Under the pieces are notes generated by a model. The model was not told where the DNA came from. It saw only the letters and a program-made list of their open reading frames with translations, and searched no databases. Both the position numbers and the translations under genes were made by a program. 64,000 nucleotides of DNA from Paramacrobiotus metropolitanus (taxonomy: Eukaryota > Tardigrada > Eutardigrada > Parachela > Macrobiotidae). The stretch lies in NCBI RefSeq assembly GCF_019649055.1, contig NW_026570280.1, positions 620,001 through 684,000 of the forward strand. Direction: 5' to 3'. Below, piece after piece: positions 55,406 through 64,000 of this stretch (position 1 is its first letter; each line of letters begins with the position of its first letter).

Positions 55406-56410
55406 TAGGGGTCGGCCTATTTTACCTTTAGCCGCCCTTTGCCTTTCTACTTTGCCCTTTTCAACTGTACCTTTTGCCTTTGCCGGCGAGAGATTACCTT
55501 CACCGTCTCGGGTAACCTTTGGAAAGACCGTTTCGCAGCCCGTCCCGCAAATTAACCCTTAAAGTTTATAATATCAGTGTCGCCACTTTGCCGTTTAAAA
55601 AAATGCAACTTTCTGTCGCTGTTCGGTAAGTTAAAATTAAGCATGCGCATTTACTGGCCATTACCGCACACATGTAGGAAAATAGAATGATACTGTAACT
55701 GCAAAACTTTGCCGCTATATGGTCTGCGTAAAGAACTCATAAGGGATTCAATCTCTCTAGTGGATTCTCTGTTGCGTATGATGTCAAGTGGTTGCTGGGG
55801 CAGCGGAAAGCGAAAAGGAACACGCTCAAATGTTTCGTAACGGACCTTTGTTTTAAAAAGGGCTGTCAACTGTTGAGGCAGCCAGCTTGAAGTTACTGCA
55901 AGAAATTTGGTTTAGTTGTTAATACTTCTACAGTTTCATACGAGTACCATAAAGAAACAAACTGCCTAACAAAGAAATAATTTCAGTACCGGTAGAACGA
56001 TTTATACATTAGCATGTTTCAATGTTTCAATGTTATTTTATATTCGAGTACGATACTAAACGAACTGCTGTAAAATGTGGGGTGTTTGTCCCGTTTTTCA
56101 TGGGGATAATATGATAAAGGATAATCGGAGTAATAAAATTGCAAATGCGTCATGCGAGTACATATTTTATGCTTTGAACAGCATAACATAAAGAATTTCT
56201 GTGCTGTGCTGATAGTCGCATTTTTCAAACGGTAGCGTGGCTACTTTTTAAAGGTTAATTAACGAGACAAGCTTTTGAAACGGTTTTTTTCCAAAGGTCA
56301 CCCGGGACGGTGAACGTAATCTCGCCGGCAAAGGCAAAGGTAAAGTTAAAAAGGGCATACTGAAAAGGCAAAGGCAAAGGGCGGGCAAAGGTAAAGTAGG
56401 CCAACCCCTG
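55406..56410. mobile_element. 1-kb element with long terminal inverted repeats (hAT-like ends)
   Basis: The left 125 bp (TAGGGGTCGGCCTA, then CTTTGCC-rich subrepeats and GCCGGCGAGA) recur inverted at the right end, where the outer bases read CAGGGGTTGGCCTA. The arms are about 85-90% identical by eye. YAGGGGT ends recall hAT superfamily elements, but the flanking 8-mers do not match, so no target duplication is evident. The interior has no transposase. It is a non-autonomous or foldback element. Confidence 0.7.
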
Positions 56411-56717
56411 GAAAACCGCTGGAATAACGGGTAGCTTAATTTATGAGGATATTATTGCCAGTGCATTGCTGACACTAATAACTAATGCTGCTTTCGGCAG
56501 CTATCATCGACAGTTGATCGCCGATATTTCGTTTGTCATAATCTAGATAGGAGCGCTAACAACTGGTACTTTAAAAAGAAAATTTATTGTAATGGAACTC
56601 GGTTTTAATGGCTCCCGTGCTGAGAAAGTTCAGCGTGGCAACATCCAGCTCGAAGTTGCTTAAAAGCGTACAAAATTTAATAACTGCTAGAGCGAAAGAT
56701 AACAGGTCCCAGTATAA

Positions 56718-56754
56718 GCTTGAAAACAGGTTATAGAGGCGCCTGTTTTCAAGC
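56718..56754. repeat. Perfect 13-bp inverted repeat, 11-nt loop
   Basis: GCTTGAAAACAGG and its exact reverse complement are separated by TTATAGAGGCG. Confidence 0.85.
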
Positions 56755-57698
56755 CGTTGACTATTATCTATCACTTTTGACTAGCTAGTCAAAAGGATCT
56801 AAGAGTGTTGACACCTGCCATTTTCCTGATCATTAGCTGGTTTCAAGGGAATGGCGAGAAAGACAACCGTGATGACTAAGCAAGTAATCAAGACGATGAA
56901 GGACAACTATCTAAAGAATGCGTTCGAAGTGGCAGCTGTAATTATGTATTATCAGAACTGCTGTAATTATGCATTATAAGAACTTCTTAAGGTAGTACGG
57001 TGATTGATAGGTTGAGTGACTGTATTTAAGCTCGAAAACGGGCACTCAGCTGTGTTTATTCACAAAGAGCAGCAGTTTTTGTTAGGCAAGTCACTGTATT
57101 CCGTTAAACACCAGTAATACGTACAGTACAGGTGCAACACGTCTCAGAAAGGCGCGTCATGCACAGGGCAATAAGCCTTATAACGAAAGAAGTGAATGTG
57201 AAAAGTTCTTCAATGCACGCTCACATGATGCGCTTTACATGCACTGCCTTGAAATGCACGAAACCCACCGACACCAGGCTACCAGCCAACGAACGCACAC
57301 GGACCATCATCCAACAATCAGTTTACTCTAGATTATTCTGTCCGGTTTCGGAGTGGCATTTCCATTTAGTTTACGGTAGGATTACAGTGTAACTGTTTTT
57401 TCTAAATTTTGCCCAGCTGTCTCAGTTGATGTTGGCCTCGTTTATTAAAGCCAAACGTCGTTCAGGCAATGTATTCTTTTGTTGTGATATTTGCGGAACC
57501 GTGTAGTTAACAGCTACTGGCGCTAGCCGTTCTCAACAGAGCAACCTTAATTCAGATGCAACAGTTGGGATATTACATGCATGGATTCTGATATTAACAG
57601 CAGAATACTTGAATGCGACTAACGATTTTCCCTTGTTGTAATGAATGGTAATTGAGTGTGCAGTCAGCGGCTCTCTCTCTGTAGTGTACTTCCTGCCC

Positions 57699-57756
57699 CA
57701 CATTTACAACGACATCATATTAATTTTAAAAGGAATACAATGTCGTTGTAAATGTG
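57699..57756. repeat. Perfect 17-bp inverted repeat, 24-nt loop
   Basis: CACATTTACAACGACAT and its exact reverse complement flank an AT-rich 24-nt loop. Confidence 0.85.
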
Positions 57757-59883
57757 AGACAGTAAGTGCATTACATACCTCAAATTCGAGGAACATGGAA
57801 ACGGGTTTCGATAATTTTCTGGACCTCACTGGGATATCTTAACTCTCAAGCCAAAACATTATGGGTCGGCCGGACAGGATATTCCCTGCCACATCCGCGG
57901 CTTCGGTAAAAGCATATGCCAGCTTTTCCCACATTTGTACTTGTGAAGAATGCGAACTGTTTTCTGTGCTCTCCGCACAGACACTTACAGTACATGCACG
58001 GCAGTAATTGCACGGGGTGTTTTGCAGACTTTGAGGAAAGAATGAAAATAAAAATGTCTTCAAGTTCAATTGCCACTTCTCCATGCAATTGTGCACCCTA
58101 TATATACAAACACAAGTGAATGGAGCAGTGACAACTGCGTCAAAGGTTAAACCAAAGAAAACCGAGGAAAGGTATACCTCGATCCGAAGTCCTCTCGGGG
58201 AAATAATAAGGTAGGGTAAGCGTTTTTGGCTGTAGTCCAGTAGTACTGCAGCTAGCCGGATGCTATATGCTGCCTTGGAAATTCCTTAATACACATGCCA
58301 AACGGACACTGGTCGCGTTGCCGGCCGTCCCACGCGAGTGATAAATGATAATGCATCCGCGATGCCTGAATCCAACATGGAATTATCCAACTTGAAGTTT
58401 TGCACGCCCTGGGGTTTCTTCACAAACGTAGTTGCGGTATTCAGGATGATCACATCATAATAAATGCCGGCAATATGTCATGGGACGTATACAACTTACC
58501 TGCGTCCTCTTATGGCCTTCACATCCAGCCGGGCTTCTTTTATATGACAAGCCTTGTCATCAGCCTGGCTCTCTTAACGGGGCAAAACACATCATGCTGC
58601 GCCATATAGTGTAGTGACAGAAGTTGTACACCCATAAGACCACCCAGTTATGATTCATCATGACGTTATGAATTCTCTTTATTTTACCGGCTAGCTGTCA
58701 TTCTTTACATTTTCTAGAATTCAGTTTTGTCTCAGCTTGCTACAGCTTGCATCAGCTTGATGATTGATTAGCTTGTTCCGCTTGTTAAACTCTTCCATAA
58801 ACCTTGCTCCTGTCTTGCATTGTTCTTTTCATTAAACATGCCGTGAACTTCCGTTGTTACGTTCCGTAATTGTGTTACGTCAGTAAGAGCAGTCCCGGCC
58901 AGCATCGTTTTCGGCCGTGCCAACCTTTCATCCCAACAGCCCACACAACATCGTGGTAAGGTCAACACGCCAACCCACTAGAACAGCAGCCAGATCGGCT
59001 ACTGTTACAATAGTTAACTAAATGACGCATCCTGCTGCGTTTTGCCACCTTTGTTTGCACTGCCTTGAATTAAAAATCTCCTCCCTGTGCTTCTCCCATA
59101 CATGCCGGTTAGAATGCTTAGTTAACCCGTTGACGGGCACTGGTGTCTGGAGGCGACAAGGTGTTTGGGTTTTTTTACCCAGCGATCGGCAGCAGTTAAT
59201 CGTTATCCCATAATGTAATAAGCAATAAGGGACCTTAAAGCAGCAATAAAAACATAATCTGAACTTGTGTCTTAAGTTAATTAAGAACAATAGATGCGCG
59301 CAAATCGCTAATTTTGATTTTCTGACCTCTCGTAGGTTTTGCTAACTAACGAATTAGGGGATGAATAATTAAACCCAAGATAAATCAGCAAGGTACTACT
59401 GACAACGCTTTATTCGAAAATGTCTAATGCGTATTCTACAAGTCGAACCATAGATGGCCACAGTCCGTTAAAAACGTGTGTCGCCTGCCGGCACCATTGC
59501 CCATGAAGGGTTATGAATACACGGGCGGGTGCACTTTCGACAGATACTTTTCATTACGTAAACGGAATAAGTTAATGTCGGTTCGGACGCAAAACATGCG
59601 CCATATGGTTTTGGTTGTTGAAAGCTGGCAGAAATCGGGGTTCCAGAACGGCACCCCGGGCGGTCGGCATGGCAGTCTTGATGCGTTAGTTCTGATTGTA
59701 ATTCTACCGCCAGTGTACGACACTGTACCTAGCACTGTGAAATGGCAGCACAATCCTGCCCTCTGCTGCTCTCTGCCTTCGATACTGAATACCGCTTGGG
59801 CAAGCAAAGCTATGGAGCCGCGCAGCTTTAAAGAAACATGCGAATTTTGAGTTTTGACCAGTCTCGGGCGATTGCAAGCTGTA

Positions 59884-60210
59884 ATGATCAAATTGGTGAT
59901 GTTGACCTTTGCGACGGCCTTATGTAGGCTACATCCTGATCCGGCCGATAATGTATTAGAAAAAGTGCGAGTGACCACTAATATTTGGTTCGGCGCCAAT
60001 CGCTTTTGCAGCTGGATCATTCCCGCCGATTTCCCTATACCCACCACTGCGGCCACACGGGAAACGTGCAAGTCCGAATGTTGCACGCAGTGTAAAGGCG
60101 GCTCGGCGTGTTTATCAAGGCAGCAGAATCCACCGGCAGAGACAGAAACGGAATCTACCCTGCTGAGTGAGCAGTGTTGTACGCTGCCAGCTATGCAGAA
60201 ACGCAGCTAA
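59884..60210 (+). CDS. Possible small secreted Cys-containing protein
   Basis: Starting at ATG 59884 the frame reads MIKLVMLTFATALCRL, a plausible short signal peptide. About 90 residues follow, with a cysteine cluster CKSECCTQCKGGSAC. The stop codon lies immediately before the dispersed hairpin repeat. No splice sites or family support the call, and an overlapping minus-strand frame is longer. It may be part of a mobile element. Confidence 0.25.
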   Translation: MIKLVMLTFATALCRLHPDPADNVLEKVRVTTNIWFGANRFCSWIIPADFPIPTTAATRETCKSECCTQCKGGSACLSRQQNPPAETETESTLLSEQCCTLPAMQKRS

Positions 60211-60318
60211 AGAATCTACCAGATTAAAGATCTGGTAGATGGAGAAAAACACCAGTAAAAACAGCACACAACCTAACAGCTACCCGACTGCGGGTGTACG
60301 GGGAGGCCACTCCTCCTC
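60211..60318. repeat. Dispersed hairpin-bearing repeat, copy 2
   Basis: This is the second copy of the 23366-23482 repeat, in the same orientation. Its inverted repeat is 11 bp (ATCTACCAGAT / ATCTGGTAGAT) with a TAAAG loop, so the pairing extends by one base relative to copy 1. The block ends GGCCACTCCTCCTCA in both copies. Confidence 0.6.
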
Positions 60319-60694
60319 AAAATGGGGCCTCGATTGAAGGTTCCTCGGTGGTTCCTCGGTTTGCTTGTCTACAATTCCTAGTTTTCGTGGTCTAGGTCGA
60401 ACGAGAGCAGGTACCGAGAAGTCGCTGGTTAAAAATTATTTCCATTTGCGTAATTTTTCTTTTTTTCAATGAATTCTTTGGTAAGTATATTTGATTCTTA
60501 ATTAGGTTTATTATATGCCATAATTTTCCAAATATTTCGAATATGTTGACATGACATTGTACAGATATAAAACATAAGGAAAATCAAGCAATTATACGAG
60601 TACATGAGGGCTGCCAGAAAAATAACAGGAAAAGCTTACAGGATAAAGCCGAGAAACACTTCTATTCTCCTTCTAAATCTACTGTAATTACTGC

Positions 60695-61069
60695 TCATGC
60701 AAAATCGACGAATGCCGACTGGACGAACCACTCGTAGCTGCGGAGATCCGTGCGCAGCCAACAATCCAGCCGCGCCGGCCGACGATCGGCCACCCCGCTG
60801 ACGGTGATGGTCAACGTGCTGGAGCAGAAGACTTCGGCAGCTCCTTCCGCTGATGCGTTGCCGTTAACGTTGCTTTGCAGCCGACCGGGGATGTGCGAGT
60901 GGACGGCAATGGGAGGCCGGTAGAAATCGGGAGCCGCCACGAACTGGCCGTCGTACTTCCAAATGAAGTGCGCGCTGGGCCCCAGCCGGCTGCAGTCGAC
61001 GCGGCCGGTGCACGTCATGGAGAACTCCTCCAGCGGCGTGATCACAATAAAGATACAATTCCAACACAT
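60695..61069 (-). CDS. Ig-like domain exon, probably partial gene
   Basis: The 124-aa minus-strand frame has an immunoglobulin-like pattern: Cys20 (FSMTCTGR), Trp37 (HFIWKYDG), the strand STLTITV near residue 84-90 and Cys103 (ARLDCWL). It stops at 60695. No signal peptide, membrane segment or further exon was found, and the first ten residues after the ATG (CWNCIFIVIT) may be intronic. It is probably the last exon of a gene with undetected upstream exons, or a relic. Confidence 0.5.
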   Translation of the reverse strand: MCWNCIFIVITPLEEFSMTCTGRVDCSRLGPSAHFIWKYDGQFVAAPDFYRPPIAVHSHIPGRLQSNVNGNASAEGAAEVFCSSTLTITVSGVADRRPARLDCWLRTDLRSYEWFVQSAFVDFA

Positions 61070-61206
61070 GACAATGCATTATTTTTATTATTATTATTAT
61101 CGAACCAACAGTAGCCAAACTCTACTTGGGAGACTTTTAAGGCTAATGGAATTTATTTTTGGTATTTTGAAAATTTTATACTTTTTTGGTTTGATTTTAT
61201 GAGATA

Positions 61207-61283
61207 TTTACAGATGATATAGTATGATATATATCATATAGTATGACTATATCATATATGATATAGTATGATATAGTATGATA
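61207..61283. repeat. Short tandem repeat, TATAGTATGA unit
   Basis: Imperfect 10-11-bp units containing GATATAGTATGA recur about seven times. Confidence 0.75.
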
Positions 61284-63565
61284 TAAAGTATTGCAAAAAA
61301 GTGATTCGGAGTGCGCGAAAGCGAAAGTTTTAGTATATGTATCCCAGTTTTGACGCTAAGTACCGGGCCATTTTCCTTAACTTCCCACTGGTTCTACTGT
61401 ATAGGCGAACGGATCGCTTGTTACTCGCTAAAGAATGACTGCATGCAGTGCATTTTGTACCTTCCTTTAATATTTGTACATGACATTACGACAAGAGCGA
61501 AGTATAGCTTTTTCGTTGTGCGCAACTTTAACGTCACACAGTCATTATTACAGCATGCAATGGTGTTAAAGAGCGTCGTTTACGGATTTGTGAATAAAAT
61601 GGAGATTTATATAGTTATGGTATTCGAATATGTATCTGAAAAATCCTTCTCACAAGTTAGCCTCGTACTAAATTTGCGTAAGGCACACGGGATATAACAT
61701 CTTGCTCGGTAGACGTCCGAGATAGCTCATTTTCTTTGCTTGAATACAATTTCTGTACCAACTATAATTGTATCCCCGATAAGGTCGTTATAAGTTGCCA
61801 TTCCTGTATAAGTGCAAAATGAACATGGCGTTTATCAGAACAAACGAGAAACCTCACGAAACAAATTGCTTTAGCTAATCCGTTGTTTTCACCGCCTCGA
61901 GCCCGTGTATCGGTAAAATGTTTCAACAGGGGAGCTTTTGTTAACCCGATTTCAAGCGGATATGGGTCGTACAGGTATACCCGGCCGTACGTCCAACGAC
62001 AGGGAAGCAGCCATCGGAATGCGGCAACATCCAGCATGAAATAATGCAATCGGATTGATTATCACGATTTCGTGCTGAGTGATGCCGGGCGATGGGTCAG
62101 TCTTCCGAATCGTGATAAGCGCTTCGCTTTCAGCAGTAGTAATTGGCTGGATGGATTCCACGAAAAATGCTAGCCGAAGCGGCCGCCCATGACCCACTCG
62201 GGCCATCATTATGAAATTCACTGACGCCATAATGGAACGCTATTACGCCGCCATCCAGTAATAATTTGCTCCTCATCTTCCGGCAAAGATATCCCCCGAT
62301 CAGGTCAGTAGCCTGTCGACCCGAGCTCGGAGCCAGAGGGTACTGGCCTAACCCGGGGATGTCGAGGATTTCCCGTTGAAACGGATTAACACGAATACTG
62401 TACACGATGGATCTGTTGTGGCGGCGGCTGCCGGTTCGGCTTTGGAATAACTTTCATCCACACCCCAAATCGAGTGAAATAAAGACCGACATCAGAATGT
62501 GTAGCTTTGCGATCTACAGTGTACCGTGAACACTGCGTTGCTGTGGCTGAACGCACGAACGCGGATGTTGAAAACATGCAATTTGGTATTCATGTATGGT
62601 GGATTGCTCGCAAGGTGCAAACGCGATGTGCAAACATCAAGACAACATAATGTAACTTTACAATCTAATGCGTCCGTTTATTTTCAAGTCAACGCAAGGC
62701 CGCTAAGCGATAGCATGGCGCCGGTGTAATGGAAATGCAAAGAGTACTAGTAAAGCCGCGATATCGTGCAGTACTGTGTAATTTATTGGCTTTGCATGCG
62801 CAGTTTCTAAGACTGTGTGTAGTAGTGCTCGACTTTGAACTTGAATTTGGTCAAAGCCGCTTTTGTTCATGGGAAACTTCACCCGAAGAGTTTTCTGGGC
62901 ATTTGTTTATCATTTGTCAGGAATCTACAGATACGTATATGCAAACTTTTCGTGTAATTACTTGATGGCCTGTAATTCGATTTGCTTTCCTGATTGCTGC
63001 TGTTGGTGCAGGTTGCTGATACAGCAGTAATTTGTCTTCATATTATGCGTAATGCAGTGCAACCGGATACATAAATACAGTGGCGATTAAGCCGAAAGTG
63101 TATTCATTTTCCGGAAGTATGTACTCAAGGGTGGGGAATGTTTTGATCTTGGGGGTCCTGGATCTTGGATCTTGGGTATTATAACCTTGTCCGGGCCCGT
63201 TATCCTATACAAACGATGTTGGACTATCTGCTTCCTAGTAAGCTTCGCCGAATTCGACGGTGTTTGACATTATTAAAAAGATGACATAATTCTAACAGGT
63301 CATGGTGTTGTCAGAAGTTGCAAAACTCTGTTTAGTTTACAACCAAAGGCGTTTAATTCGAACCCTGAGAACATTTCCTTACAGAAGCTTATCATACTTC
63401 GACAAATCACATGTTCCGGCTAGGTGAAAATGCGACAGAAGATGTTTTGCTTCTTTTGGCTTAGGATCACTACAGCGTGTCAACAGACGACTACGGTGAC
63501 TACAAGATAAAATCATTATACTATATTTAAAGACAAGGCCGACATTTAAAGTCAACGCCGACAAG

Positions 63566-63612
63566 AAATTTAAAGACAAGGCCGTCTTTTGCACGGCCTT
63601 GTCTTTAAATTT
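63566..63612. repeat. Perfect 20-bp inverted repeat, 7-nt loop
   Basis: The arm contains AAAGACAAGGCCGT and pairs exactly with the right arm over CTTTTGC. The words AAAGACAAGGCCG and GTCAACGCCGAC also occur just upstream (63530-63562) as partial copies, so this is a small repeat cluster. Confidence 0.85.
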
Positions 63613-64000
63613 TCTCCTCCCGGTTATCTTCCCTCTTCGGCTAGTTTCACCTGGTTCTAGGGGTGGAGTGGTAGCGTGACAGCGTGCCGCAAGCTAGTTT
63701 GTGTGGTTCTATGGTGGTTCTATGGGTTCGGAACCAGTGAACCACCAATGTCCTAACTTGGACATTCCCTCATACAACACGCGCACGTATACCTATACTA
63801 AACACACACATAAGCCATATATTTTTATACACGAGTACATATATGTTTTTATTGTATATATACTTTTTCTACATCTATGTTTTCCATATCTGTATACGTA
63901 TATACTCGTATATTTGGATATAAATTTTTTATATGTAAAAAAATACGACGTACATGAATATATGAAGAACGAGACCGAGACCAGTCTCGCATCTAAACAT

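Larger units (their letters stand above)
56411..60210. other. Gene-poor stretch with hairpins and one weak open frame
   Basis: Perfect hairpins occur at 56718 and 57699. The only coding candidate is the small frame at 59884-60210, listed separately. Other frames overlap on both strands and show no domain. Confidence 0.4.
61070..64000. other. Gene-free stretch with short repeats
   Basis: Nothing here supports a gene. It contains a (TATAGTATGA)-type tandem repeat at about 61207-61283, the hairpin at 63566 and AT-rich runs near the right edge. Confidence 0.45.

Noticed and set aside
59511-60086. 191-aa minus-strand frame
   Set aside because: No domain, no splice context, overlaps an equally unsupported plus-strand frame; unsupported.

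Overview
The window looks like a piece of a small animal genome, most likely a tardigrade (inference, about 0.65). GC-rich exons alternate with short, very AT-rich introns. There is a single-exon rhodopsin-like GPCR in which NRLWAV replaces DRY and DPVLF replaces NPxxY. There is also a Tudor-like plus F-box protein of a type I associate with tardigrade expansions. No bacterial features (operons, Shine-Dalgarno-led gene strings, tRNA or rRNA genes) were found.

Left part (1-10.6 kb): a complete 174-bp pogo-like MITE, a decayed GPCR on the minus strand, a tandem duplication, a three-exon F-box gene (6156-8688, minus), the 3' scrap of a non-LTR retrotransposon, and the last exon of a decayed alpha-2-macroglobulin/thioester-protein gene. 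Middle part (10.9-36 kb) is gene-dense. AT-rich microsatellite and a 158-bp minisatellite lie beside and inside a multi-exon gene with three LC8-like QT motifs (11491-14195, plus). Then come an 89-aa secreted protein in three exons (15880-17072, minus), a four-exon BTB-BACK gene (18644-22441, minus), a gustatory-receptor-like gene with one frame break (24288-26581, plus), a 12-exon CUB plus trypsin-like protease (27070-31967, plus), a secreted Gln-rich protein (32692-34556, plus) and the intact GPCR (35044-36030, plus). I rebuilt exon chains by hand from GT/GC-AG sites, reading-phase continuity and protein-family fit.

Right part (36.4-64 kb) is dominated by mobile DNA. Two copies of a C2H2/RT/restriction-like-endonuclease non-LTR element lie at 36388-40474 (minus); the longer one is broken by several frameshifts. 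From 44479 to 54344 lies an LTR-flanked element with 248-bp LTRs, a 4-bp TGTA target duplication, a primer-binding-like site and a polypurine tract, but no recognisable reverse transcriptase. Instead it carries a four-zinc-knuckle protein, a 19-unit array of hairpin-capable 20-21-bp repeats at about 41-bp spacing, and two overlapping small genes, the second a RING-finger protein with one frame break. A young Ty1/copia element (45230-49674; 219-bp LTRs with one difference; ATATT target duplication) is inserted inside it. Its primer-binding site matches the anticodon arm of elongator tRNA-Met, which implies half-tRNA priming. Beyond it are a 1-kb long-TIR element, several perfect short-loop inverted repeats, a dispersed hairpin repeat shared with 23.4 kb, and one Ig-like exon.

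The strongest candidate for an undescribed system is the RT-less LTR element with its zinc-knuckle protein, hairpin-repeat array and RING protein. Function is inferred only.
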